In this document: one piece after another, positions 6,087 to 11,464 of the stretch
Position numbering within the stretch: position 1 is the first letter of the stretch
Layout of the letters: each line of letters opens with the position of its first letter
From: an uncultured Clostridium sp.
GTDB lineage: Bacteria; Bacillota; Clostridia; Lachnospirales; Lachnospiraceae
Assembly (NCBI GenBank): GCA_958442925.1
Contig: CAUCIO010000063.1
Span: 1 to 11,464 of the forward strand
Length of the DNA: 11,464 nt
Direction: 5' to 3'
Position numbers and translations under genes: made by a program
The notes under the pieces: model-generated
What the model saw: the letters and a program-made list of their open reading frames with translations, nothing else
The model's database searches: none
What the model was told of the DNA's origin: nothing

Positions 6087-7410
6087 CGCATAACTCTCCT
6101 ATCAAATCATACTCCAGAGCTCCCGTCACCCTGACTCTGCAGAAGTCACCGGACATCAGGGGCTCGTCACCATTTACAAAAATCAGGCCGTCTACATTGG
6201 GCGCATCCATGTAGGTTCTTCCTACGTAGGCGTTCTCGTCTGCTACCTTGCCCTCAATCATTACCTCCAGAATACGGCCCTCCATATTCTCTGATTTTTC
6301 AAATGCAATTTCCTGCTGCAGTTCCATAATCTCATCCCGGCGTTCCTCTTTTATTTCCTGTGGAACCTGATCCGGGAAGGAAGCAGCCGGGGTATCCTCC
6401 TCCGCAGAGTAGGCGAATACACCCAGACGTTCAAACTGCATCTCCTCCACAAAATCCAGAAGCAGTTCATGATCCTCCTTTGTCTCCCCTGGGAAACCGG
6501 AAATCAGCGTAGTTCTCAGAGCAATATCCGGAATCTCTTCCCGCAGGCGGGCAATACTCTTCTTAAGTTCTGCCAGGGTCGTTCTCCTGTTCATCCGTTT
6601 CAGAATCTTATCGCTGGCGTGCTGGATAGGAATATCCAGATAATGGCAGACCTTTTCCTCTGTCTTAATAGTCTGAATCAGTTCTTCTGTGATTTCCTCC
6701 GGATAGCAATACTGAATCCTGATCCACTGGATACCGGAAACGGCAGCCAGCTTTTTAAGCAGCTCCGGAAGAGACTTCCTTCCATATAAATCAACGCCGT
6801 AGAGAGTCGTCTCCTGAGCTACCAGAATCAATTCCTTCACTCCCTGCTCTGCCAGCTCCTGAGCCTGCTCTAACAGCCGCTCCATGGGCACGCTTCTGTA
6901 TGGCCCTCTCAGATAAGGAATAATACAGTAAGTGCACCGCTTATCGCACCCTTCTGCAATTTTTAAGAATGCGTAGTGGCCTCCTGTAGTCACCAGCCGT
7001 TTTTCCTTTACATCCGGCAGAACGGACAGATCGTGGAAACAGGAAATATGCTCCTGTCCGGAAAGAGCCTGTCTGATCACATTGGCAATCTCATCGTAGG
7101 TAGAGGTTCCCAGGATCCCGTCTACTTCAGGGATCTCCTGCATAATCTCCTCCTTATATCTCTGAGCCATGCAGCCGGCTACAATCAGAACCTTACACTG
7201 TCCTGTCTTCTTAAGCTCTGCCATCTCAAGGATTGTGTTAACGCTCTCCTCCTTGGCATCCCCGATGAAACAGCAGGTATTAATCAGGATAATATCTGCC
7301 TCATACTCGTCATCAGTAAACGTATATCCGTCCTGGTTTAAAAGGCCTAACATCATTTCTGTGTCCACCAGGTTCTTATCACAGCCGAGGGAAACACAAA
7401 GTATCTTCAT
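6070..7410 (-). CDS. rimO: Ribosomal protein uS12 methylthiotransferase RimO
   Basis: RimO is a radical-SAM enzyme that methylthiolates a conserved aspartate of ribosomal protein S12, using two [4Fe-4S] clusters. The 446-residue protein has the N-terminal UPF0004 domain with cysteines C10, C46 and C80. The radical-SAM motif is GCDKRCTYC (C155, C159, C162), and a TRAM domain spans about 377-440. The start MKILCVSLGCDKNLVDTE is diagnostic of RimO rather than MiaB or MtaB, which have different sequences there. CAGGAG lies six to seven bases upstream of the ATG. It overlaps pgsA. No strong promoter was recognised in the 47 bases between the rpoZ terminator and this gene. Confidence 0.96.
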   Translation of the reverse strand: MKILCVSLGCDKNLVDTEMMLGLLNQDGYTFTDDEYEADIILINTCCFIGDAKEESVNTILEMAELKKTGQCKVLIVAGCMAQRYKEEIMQEIPEVDGILGTSTYDEIANVIRQALSGQEHISCFHDLSVLPDVKEKRLVTTGGHYAFLKIAEGCDKRCTYCIIPYLRGPYRSVPMERLLEQAQELAEQGVKELILVAQETTLYGVDLYGRKSLPELLKKLAAVSGIQWIRIQYCYPEEITEELIQTIKTEEKVCHYLDIPIQHASDKILKRMNRRTTLAELKKSIARLREEIPDIALRTTLISGFPGETKEDHELLLDFVEEMQFERLGVFAYSAEEDTPAASFPDQVPQEIKEERRDEIMELQQEIAFEKSENMEGRILEVMIEGKVADENAYVGRTYMDAPNVDGLIFVNGDEPLMSGDFCRVRVTGALEYDLIGELCDESAK

Positions 7411-7456
7411 AGTTCATCTCCTGACTTATTCGTTTTGATATGTTCTCTTCCTATAG

Positions 7457-7494
7457 TAAAAATGCCATCTCACGGCATGAAGCCATGAGACGGC
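7457..7494 (-). terminator. Terminator of rpoZ
   Basis: On the minus strand a 12-bp stem (7494-7483 with 7475-7464, two G-U wobbles) closes a 7-base loop and is followed by ATTTTTAC. It lies 9 bases beyond the rpoZ stop. The plus strand reads CCCGTTTTTTT just past the same hairpin, so it could also stop opposing transcripts. It separates rpoZ from rimO, unless read-through occurs. Confidence 0.85.
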
Positions 7495-7502
7495 CCGTTT
7501 TT

Positions 7503-7772
7503 TTAAAACTGAATGTCGTCCTCGGAGCTGTCATCCTCGCTGACAATCTTTACCTTGGAACTGTAGAGTTCATCAATAGCAACAGAAAGAGGCTTTCTGC
7601 TGGCAGAAGCGATAGACGGATCCTCCTTGGCAATCAGCTGTCTGGCCCGCTTCGCTGTGGCAATTACGATGGAATAGCGGCTCTGAATAATCGGATCTGC
7701 TCCTTCCTCCACACCGCTGTTTACTACTTCCATCAAATCTGTATAGGATGGTTTTAACATCATAATGATCAT
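7503..7772 (-). CDS. rpoZ: RNA polymerase omega subunit
   Basis: Omega helps assemble RNA polymerase and hold the beta' subunit. The core MLKPSYTDLMEVVN is followed by the conserved RYSIVIATAKRARQLI segment (residues 32-47 of the longest frame) and KPLSVAIDELYSSKV. The C-terminal tail SEDDSSEDDIQF is strongly acidic. The exact start is uncertain. The longest frame begins at ATG 7772, only two bases after AAGGAG (7775-7780), while ATG 7763 (11-base spacing) and ATG 7760 (giving MLKPSY, the usual family start) are downstream. I keep 7772 as the outer limit, but 7763 or 7760 is more likely used. It has its own promoter (7797-7825) and terminator. Confidence 0.93.
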   Translation of the reverse strand: MIIMMLKPSYTDLMEVVNSGVEEGADPIIQSRYSIVIATAKRARQLIAKEDPSIASASRKPLSVAIDELYSSKVKIVSEDDSSEDDIQF

Positions 7773-7796
7773 ATCTCCTTTTTCTGGTATTCTATT

Positions 7797-7825
7797 ATTC
7801 TATCACGATCCTTCCCATTTATCAA
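7797..7825 (-). promoter_or_regulatory. Probable sigma-A promoter of rpoZ
   Basis: On the minus strand, TTGATA (7825-7820) and TAGAAT (7802-7797) are separated by 17 bases, each one mismatch from consensus. The start would fall near 7790, leaving a short leader before rpoZ. An imperfect dyad (CCTTCCATT / AATGGGAAGG in minus-strand sense, about 7810-7830) surrounds the -35 hexamer, and could be an operator or chance. Confidence 0.7.
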
Positions 7826-7855
7826 TGGAAGGGCTCGCGGTTTTCTTTCAGGCGC

Positions 7856-8488
7856 TTATTTCTCCGCTGTCAGCTGCTTCACATCCTTTTGAACCTGGGC
7901 GATAAACTCCCTGTGATTGTCTACCCTGTTTCTCTGGCTCTGGATCAGAGCGTGGAGAGTCTCCACACAGTTTTCGACCGTATCATTCACCACTGTATAA
8001 TCATAATACTGAATGGAATCCGCTTCCTCCCCGGCCCGTTTCAGGCGAGCCTGGATCGTCTGTATGTCCTCTGTTCCTCTGCCTACCAGTCTTCTTTTCA
8101 GTTCCTCAGCGCTGGGAGGCATAATAAACACCAGCATTGCCTCAGGAAACTTTTCCTTTACTTTTAAAGCTCCCTGAATCTCAATCTCCAACAGCACGTC
8201 CTTTCCCGCTTTAATATTGTCAAATACGTATTTCTTTGGAGTTCCATAATAATTCTCCACATACTGAGCATATTCCACCAGTTCATCCCGGCGGATCATC
8301 TCCTCGAACTCTTCTCTGGTTTTAAAGAAATACTCTCGTCCGTTCTCCTCTCCCTCTCTGGGAGTTCTGGTTGTGGCGGAAATAGACAGCGCATAATTCC
8401 CATACTTCGAAATAAGCGCCTTCATTACTGTTCCCTTCCCTGCTCCTGAAAATCCGGAAACAACGACCAAGGTTCCCTGATTGTCCAT
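7856..8488 (-). CDS. gmk: Guanylate kinase
   Basis: Gmk phosphorylates GMP to GDP using ATP and so feeds GTP, RNA, DNA and (p)ppGpp synthesis. With the chosen start the protein has 210 residues, typical for the family. It has the P-loop SGFSGAGKGT (11-20), the GMP-binding segment SATTRTPREGE (38-48), DVLLEIEIQGA (97-107) and the lid region around RRLVGRGTED (132-141). ATG 8488 is preferred over the in-frame ATG 8494, because AGGAGG (8495-8500) abuts 8494 directly but sits six bases before 8488. It lies 56 bases after yicC and is probably expressed from the yicC promoter. No terminator was seen between gmk and the rpoZ promoter. Confidence 0.96.
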   Translation of the reverse strand: MDNQGTLVVVSGFSGAGKGTVMKALISKYGNYALSISATTRTPREGEENGREYFFKTREEFEEMIRRDELVEYAQYVENYYGTPKKYVFDNIKAGKDVLLEIEIQGALKVKEKFPEAMLVFIMPPSAEELKRRLVGRGTEDIQTIQARLKRAGEEADSIQYYDYTVVNDTVENCVETLHALIQSQRNRVDNHREFIAQVQKDVKQLTAEK

Positions 8489-8494
8489 ATCCAT

Positions 8495-8500
8495 CCTCCT
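8495..8500 (-). promoter_or_regulatory. Ribosome binding site that sets the gmk start
   Basis: AGGAGG on the minus strand directly touches the upstream ATG (8494), leaving no spacer. It is ideally placed, six bases away, for the ATG at 8488. This makes the two-residue-shorter product the likely one. Confidence 0.75.
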
Positions 8501-8544
8501 GTCTCTGCTATATCATGCAATCCTCTATAAAAATCAACTGCCTT

Positions 8545-9423
8545 CTATTCAATATTCTGAATCTGCTCCCTCACCTTTTCGATCTCCGTCTTCAAGGCAA
8601 TGGCCTTGTCAGAAACTTCCAGATCATTGGCTTTAGAAAGAATCGTGTTTGCCTCCCGGTTCATCTCCTGAGCAATAAAATCCAGCTTTCTTCCTACACT
8701 GCCGCCGGAGAGAAGCTCGGCTTTGGTAGCCTCGATATGGCTCTTAAGGCGCACGGTCTCCTCGTCCGTACAAATTTTATCCGCAAAAATTGTCACCTCC
8801 GCAGCAATCCGGCTATCGTCAATAGATGTTCCTGAAAGAAGTTCCCTTACTTTCTCCTCCAGCTTCTGTCTGTACTCAGCTATAATAGCAGGAGAACGCT
8901 CCTCGATCTCTCTGACCAAAACCGCCATGTTGTCCAGCTTCGCCAGAAGATCTGCTTTCAGATTCTCCCCTTCTTTCACTCGGGTCTCTACAAAACGGGC
9001 AGCTGCCTCTGTAACGGCCTCTTTTAAAATGGCCCACATGTGTTCTTCATCCTCCGGAACCTGCTCCATCATAAGCACCTCCGGATATCTGGCCAGATCA
9101 GACACTCTGATATCATTGTCAATGTGAAACTGCTCTGCCATCTTCTCAAAGTAGGCCATATATTCCGCTGCCAGAGAAGCGTTGTATTTAAGAGACATCT
9201 TCTCCTCTGTGTAGTCCTCATAGGCAATAAACAGATCAACTTTTCCTCTCTGAATATACTGCTTCAGCAGGGTTCGAATCGAGGCCTCAAAATAATTAAA
9301 CTTCTTAGGCATCTTAATGCTCAGGTCCAAATAGCGGTGATTGACCGCCTTCATTTCCACAGAAATCTTATATTCCTCTGCAGTAATCTCACACCTTCCA
9401 AAGCCTGTCATACTCTTTAACAT
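8545..9423 (-). CDS. yicC: YicC/YloC family endoribonuclease
   Basis: The family (YicC in E. coli, YloC in Bacillus) has been linked to endoribonuclease activity and small-RNA turnover. The protein has 292 residues from ATG 9423 and begins MLKSMTGFGRCEI, the near-universal family start. Further support comes from VEMKAVNHRYLDLSIKMP (22-39) and the C-terminal DUF1732 motif GRKLDFIAQEMNREANTI (244-261). The frame is open upstream to 9480, but that would place the promoter -10 inside the gene, and GGAAGG lies seven bases before 9423. The gene is followed by gmk as in Bacillus (yloC...gmk), except that no remA/DUF370 gene lies between them. A strong promoter lies at 9457-9485. Confidence 0.95.
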   Translation of the reverse strand: MLKSMTGFGRCEITAEEYKISVEMKAVNHRYLDLSIKMPKKFNYFEASIRTLLKQYIQRGKVDLFIAYEDYTEEKMSLKYNASLAAEYMAYFEKMAEQFHIDNDIRVSDLARYPEVLMMEQVPEDEEHMWAILKEAVTEAAARFVETRVKEGENLKADLLAKLDNMAVLVREIEERSPAIIAEYRQKLEEKVRELLSGTSIDDSRIAAEVTIFADKICTDEETVRLKSHIEATKAELLSGGSVGRKLDFIAQEMNREANTILSKANDLEVSDKAIALKTEIEKVREQIQNIE

Positions 9424-9456
9424 GGCTGTACCTTCCTTTGTCCATAGATAGCTATT

Positions 9457-9485
9457 ATTATAAGCCATAGAAAAAATCAAGTCAA
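9457..9485 (-). promoter_or_regulatory. Sigma-A promoter of the yicC-gmk operon
   Basis: On the minus strand, TTGACT (9485-9480) and a perfect TATAAT (9462-9457) are separated by exactly 17 bases. The predicted start is near 9450, about 27 bases upstream of the ATG at 9423. It faces away from the bioB promoter about 70 bases further along, so this gap is a divergent control region. Confidence 0.88.
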
Positions 9486-9527
9486 CTGAAAATGCGGCCC
9501 CATCCGGGTGTTTCTTATACAGGATAA

Positions 9528-9559
9528 TTGTAAACTATAGTTTGATTTATAGTTGACAT
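9528..9559 (+). promoter_or_regulatory. BirA-type biotin operator upstream of bioB
   Basis: TGTAAACTATA (9529-9539) and TATAGTTGACA (9548-9558) form an 11-bp inverted repeat with one mismatch and an 8-base centre. The outer halves, TTGTAAAC and GTTGACAT, are 16 bases apart. This matches the arrangement of the known BirA operator (TTGTAAACC ... GGTTTACAA), where biotinyl-AMP-bound BirA represses biotin genes. The right half contains the -35 hexamer of the bioB promoter, so binding should block RNA polymerase. A birA gene is not in this window. Confidence 0.87.
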
Positions 9560-9581
9560 TTTCCGTTGACCAGTTTATAAT
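9553..9581 (+). promoter_or_regulatory. Consensus sigma-A promoter of bioB-bioY
   Basis: TTGACA (9553-9558) and TATAAT (9576-9581), both perfect, are separated by 17 bases. The start is expected near 9588, leaving about 26 bases before the bioB ATG. An intrinsically strong promoter whose -35 is inside the operator fits a gene kept off by a repressor when biotin is plentiful. Confidence 0.92.
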
Positions 9582-9613
9582 ACAGCCATCACAAATGCAA
9601 AGGAGCTACTGCC

Positions 9614-10579
9614 ATGAATCCATGTGCTGCAAAACAGACTGCCGAAGAAATCATAAAAGGAAGACGGCTCACACAGGAAGAGGACGTATCCTTTCTACTG
9701 ACAGAAAGCTTAGAGACTCTCTGCCAGGGGGCGAACTCCATACGGAAGGCGCTCTGCGGCGGACACGCACAGCTATGTTCCATTATAAACGGGCGCAGCG
9801 GGCGGTGTCCGGAAAACTGCAAATTCTGCGCTCAGTCCGCCTGCTGGCAGACCGCTATAGAGGAATATCCATTTTTAGACCCTGAAATTATTCTTACTGA
9901 CTGCCGCCTCCATGAGGCCAAAAAGGTACGGCGCTATTCTATAGTCACGGCAGGCCGGAATTTAAGCAGTCGGGAATTTGAAAAAGCTCTCACCGCCTAC
10001 CGGGCTATGGCAGAAAACTGCCGTATCGGCCTGTGCGCATCCCACGGGCTTCTTTCAGAAGAAGATTTCTTCCGGCTGAAGGAAGCAGGTGTTACCAGAT
10101 ATCATGCAAATATAGAAACCTCCCGAAGAAATTTCCCGAATATCTGTACAACGCACACCTTCGAAGACAAGCTGGATGTCATCTGCCGGGCCAGAGCGGC
10201 CGGACTTGACGTCTGTTCTGGCGGAATAATCGGCATGGGAGAAACCTGGGAGGATCGCATAGATATGGCTTTTACTCTCAACAGACTGAATATTTTATCC
10301 ATCCCATTAAATGTGCTGCGCCCTATTCCGGGCACACCGTTTGAAAATCTGCCCCCTCTGTCAGAGGAGGATATTTTAAGAACTGTGGCCATTTTCCGCT
10401 ATCTGAATCCAGAAGCCCAGATACGCCTGGCAGCAGGCAGAAATACCATGGCAGACAGCGGGCGCAGAGCTTTCTGCTCCGGCGCCAATGCTGCTATTAC
10501 CGGAGATATGCTCACTACCTCCGGAAATGGAATTGATGCGGATCAGAAAATGTTGGCTGAAATGGGATTTTCCCTTTAA
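9614..10579 (+). CDS. bioB: Biotin synthase, non-classical (serine at first auxiliary-cluster position)
   Basis: BioB is a radical-SAM enzyme that inserts sulfur into dethiobiotin to form biotin. The 321-residue protein has the CxxxCxxC motif GRCPENCKFC (C65, C69, C72). It also has C141 (GLCASHG), C201 (DVCSGGIIGMGE) and R271 (IRLAAGR), which align by context with E. coli C128, C188 and R260. The position matching E. coli C97 is serine (RRYSIVTAGR, S109), so a classical [2Fe-2S] sulfur donor should not form. Extra cysteines occur at 4, 37, 48, 55, 77, 97, 136, 178, 191 and 288. A BioB from the related Blautia obeum has been reported to use a [4Fe-5S] auxiliary cluster, and this protein probably belongs to that type. 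AAAGGAG (9599-9605) precedes the ATG by eight bases. Confidence 0.95.
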   Translation: MNPCAAKQTAEEIIKGRRLTQEEDVSFLLTESLETLCQGANSIRKALCGGHAQLCSIINGRSGRCPENCKFCAQSACWQTAIEEYPFLDPEIILTDCRLHEAKKVRRYSIVTAGRNLSSREFEKALTAYRAMAENCRIGLCASHGLLSEEDFFRLKEAGVTRYHANIETSRRNFPNICTTHTFEDKLDVICRARAAGLDVCSGGIIGMGETWEDRIDMAFTLNRLNILSIPLNVLRPIPGTPFENLPPLSEEDILRTVAIFRYLNPEAQIRLAAGRNTMADSGRRAFCSGANAAITGDMLTTSGNGIDADQKMLAEMGFSL

Positions 10580-10584
10580 AGGGA
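10571..10584. repeat. 14-bp perfect palindrome over the bioB stop codon
   Basis: TCCCTTTAAAGGGA is a perfect palindrome whose centre contains the TAA stop of bioB. It directly precedes the repeat-containing bioB-bioY spacer. It has no loop to speak of, so it is more likely a DNA-level symmetry or part of a larger folded spacer than a terminator. Its significance is uncertain. Confidence 0.5.
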
Positions 10585-10595
10585 CAGAAAAAAGG

Positions 10596-10630
10596 AAACT
10601 TTCTTTGTTCCACCGAAAGTCACACGAAAG
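10596..10630. repeat. 35-bp direct repeat, copy 1 (bioB-bioY spacer)
   Basis: The unit starts AAACTTTCTTTGTTCC and ends AAAGTCACACGAAAG. It matches copy 2 (10644-10678) at 31 of 35 positions. Internal ACTTTC (10598-10603) can pair with GAAAGT (10615-10620). The period to copy 2 is 48 bases. Confidence 0.85.
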
Positions 10631-10631
10631 A

Positions 10632-10693
10632 ATCATGAAACATAAACTTTCTTTGTTCCGCTTAAAGTCACACAAAAGTTTATGTTTCATGAT
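10632..10693. repeat. Perfect 19-bp inverted repeat with 24-base centre
   Basis: Positions 10632-10650 are the exact reverse complement of 10675-10693. The arms read ATCATGAAACATAAACTTT and its complement, enclosing 10651-10674. In RNA this would form a stable long hairpin between bioB and bioY; in DNA it could be the ends of a tiny mobile repeat. The arms overlap both ends of direct-repeat copy 2. No T-run follows, so it is not a typical terminator. It might protect or separate the two messages. Confidence 0.85.
10644..10678. repeat. 35-bp direct repeat, copy 2 (bioB-bioY spacer)
   Basis: The second copy of the 35-base unit differs from copy 1 only at four positions (G for A, TT for CG, A for G). 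Its first seven and last four bases are part of the 19-bp inverted repeat, so the direct and inverted repeats are interlocked. Confidence 0.85.
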
Positions 10694-10719
10694 AAATAAC
10701 AATACGATAGGAGTTTACC

Positions 10720-11301
10720 ATGAATAAAATGAATTCTGCTGCTGATCACAGATCGTTTCTTACTGTGCAGACTATGAGTTTAATCGGGCTGATGACAGCT
10801 CTGACCTGTGTGCTGGGACCGCTGGCGATCCCTCTTCCTTTCAGCCCTGTTCCAATTTCTTTTACAAATCTGGCCGTTTACCTGGCTGTCTACGTTTTGG
10901 GAATGAAGGCCGGTGCTGTCAGCTACCTGGTTTATCTTCTCTTAGGCATGGCAGGGCTTCCTGTTTTTTCCGGCTTCACAGGAGGAATCGGAAAACTGGC
11001 TGGTCCTACCGGAGGATATTTAATTGGGTTTATTTTTATGGCAGTAATCGCTGGATTTTTTATTGATTATTTTCCAGGTAAAAAGCTGCTCCACGCTGCC
11101 GGTCTGATTCTTGGTACGGGAGTATGTTATCTCTTTGGAACTATCTGGCTGGCTCATCAGCTTGGAATTTCCTTTACTGCTGCCCTGGCTTCCGGCGTGA
11201 TCCCTTATCTTCCGGGAGACACAGCAAAAATTGTATTTGCTCTTATCATCGGCTCCAGGCTGCGCCGGGAAATATCACGCCTATCTTCAAGAAATCAGTA
11301 A
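10720..11301 (+). CDS. bioY: Biotin transporter BioY (ECF substrate-binding subunit)
   Basis: BioY is the membrane S-component that binds biotin and, with a shared ECF energizing module (EcfA, EcfA', EcfT, not in this window), imports it. The 193-residue protein has about six hydrophobic segments. Family features include IPLPFSPVPISFTNLAVYLAV (from 37), GxxAGAVSYLVYLLLGMAGLPVF (in pieces between 61 and 83), FTGGIGKLAGPTGGYLIGF (86-104) and IPYLPGDTAKIV (161-172), where the aspartate and lysine near the end are typical of biotin-binding BioY. AGGAG (10709-10713) lies six bases before the ATG. It follows bioB by 140 bases of repeat-rich spacer without a terminator, so it is probably co-transcribed under BirA control. 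It ends before a strong terminator. Confidence 0.95.
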   Translation: MNKMNSAADHRSFLTVQTMSLIGLMTALTCVLGPLAIPLPFSPVPISFTNLAVYLAVYVLGMKAGAVSYLVYLLLGMAGLPVFSGFTGGIGKLAGPTGGYLIGFIFMAVIAGFFIDYFPGKKLLHAAGLILGTGVCYLFGTIWLAHQLGISFTAALASGVIPYLPGDTAKIVFALIIGSRLRREISRLSSRNQ

Positions 11302-11324
11302 TAGTAGCATTTGTTTCATTTATC

Positions 11325-11333
11325 TGGTATGAT
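11325..11333 (+). promoter_or_regulatory. Possible extended -10 promoter upstream of the LysR-type gene
   Basis: TGGTATGAT (11325-11333) fits an extended -10 element (TGn + TATGAT). No convincing -35 is seen upstream. A start would fall near 11340, placing the hairpin at 11351-11391 inside the leader of the following regulator gene. Support is modest. Confidence 0.45.
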
Positions 11334-11350
11334 AGAGGCAAAAAATAAAC

Positions 11351-11398
11351 GCCTCCTTCTGCGTCCTGGCAGGCAGGCGGCAGAAGGAGGCATTTTTT
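11351..11398 (+). terminator. Strong hairpin terminator after bioY, overlapping the next gene's start
   Basis: GCCTCCTTCTGC (11351-11362) pairs perfectly with GCAGAAGGAGGC (11380-11391); CCTG/CAGG may extend the pairing inside. TTTTTT (11393-11398) follows, giving a textbook intrinsic terminator 49 bases after bioY. Its 3' arm contains AAGGAGG (11384-11390) and its T-run flows into a TTG start codon (11397), so the same bases serve as terminator and as translation start region of the next gene. Confidence 0.92.
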
Positions 11399-11464
11399 GA
11401 ATCTGAAACACGCCCAGTATATGATGACGATCCTTCAGGAGGGAAGCATCACAGCGGCAGCCAA
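11397..11464 (+). CDS. LysR-type transcriptional regulator, N-terminal fragment (cut by window end)
   Basis: The last 68 bases encode 22 residues plus two bases, reading (M)NLKHAQYMMTILQEGSITAAA from a TTG start at 11397. This is the characteristic beginning of the LysR-family winged helix-turn-helix: an L-x-Q-Y first helix, then EGSITAAA leading into the second helix. The TTG is preferred because AAGGAGG (11384-11390) lies exactly six bases upstream. The internal ATGs at 11421 and 11424 would remove the start of the first helix and lack a good site (the GGAGGG downstream is within the gene). The gene continues beyond the window, so its target, effector and any link to biotin are unknown. Confidence 0.8.
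   Translation, partial: MNLKHAQYMMTILQEGSITAAA

Noticed and set aside
7810..7830. Terminator of gmk
   Set aside because: The dyad is imperfect and lacks a T-run on the minus strand; it overlaps the rpoZ -35 instead.
9424..9480. N-terminal extension of YicC from ATG 9480
   Set aside because: It would cover the promoter -10, lacks a ribosome binding site, and homologues begin MLKSMTGFG-like at 9423.
9553..9885. 110-residue plus-strand frame overlapping the start of bioB
   Set aside because: It starts within the promoter region and is in another frame than bioB, which has all catalytic motifs; it is a shadow.
10596..10678. CRISPR array
   Set aside because: Only two imperfect units with a 13-base gap, overlapping an inverted repeat, and no cas genes nearby.
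10632..10693. Intrinsic terminator between bioB and bioY
   Set aside because: The 19-bp stem is strong but is followed by AAATAACAATAC, with no T-run, so classical termination is not supported.
10376..10702. 108-residue minus-strand frame across the bioB end and the repeats
   Set aside because: It overlaps bioB antisense, has no good ribosome binding site, and its repeated peptide merely reflects the 35-bp DNA repeat.

Overview
The window looks like chromosomal core DNA from a low-to-mid GC, spore-forming, anaerobic Clostridia, most likely a member of the Lachnospiraceae. This rests on gene content: a zinc-ribbon L28, a YtfI/YtfJ (DUF2953/GerW) sporulation pair, an AGCS alanine/glycine symporter, a YicC/YloC-gmk-rpoZ-rimO-pgsA-cinA block, and a biotin synthase plus BioY with a BirA-type operator. 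Sigma-A-like promoters and strong AGGAGG ribosome binding sites fit the same picture. The genus is inferred, and no 16S or tRNA gene is present to confirm it.

Layout. Positions 1-400 hold rpmB on the plus strand with its own promoter and a long terminator. Facing it on the minus strand is a 45-codon membrane-protein gene (410-547) with a clear ribosome binding site. Next on the minus strand is an AGCS sodium:amino-acid symporter (649-2091), with a good promoter and a roughly 98-nt leader that can form a structure. About 290 bases with no recognisable gene follow.

Positions 2516-7410 (minus strand) form a compact run: rimO, pgsA, cinA, an unrecognised 105-residue protein, a DUF2953 (YtfI-like) protein and the GerW-family protein YtfJ. 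Spacing is tight or overlapping and the run ends in a terminator. Upstream lie rpoZ, with its own promoter and terminator, and a yicC-gmk pair driven from a strong promoter near 9470. These genes cover translation-factor modification, phospholipid synthesis, NMN deamidation/pyrophosphatase activity, RNA turnover, GTP precursor supply, RNA polymerase assembly and spore formation.

Positions 9528-11398 (plus strand, divergent from yicC) are a biotin locus, bioB-bioY. It has a consensus promoter overlapped by a BirA-like inverted repeat and ends in a strong hairpin terminator. The locus contains no bioF, bioA or bioD, so it suggests biotin/dethiobiotin salvage rather than local full synthesis. 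The BioB carries serine where classical BioB has the first [2Fe-2S] cysteine ligand, which fits the non-classical anaerobe type. The bioB-bioY gap holds a 35-bp direct repeat and a perfect 19-bp inverted repeat.

The right edge cuts a LysR-type regulator gene. Its likely TTG start and ribosome binding site are built into the bioY terminator hairpin and its T-run. No phage, CRISPR, IS element or defence system was seen. The most unusual items are the terminator/RBS overlap, the bioB-bioY repeat element, the serine-substituted BioB, the symporter leader and the small membrane protein.
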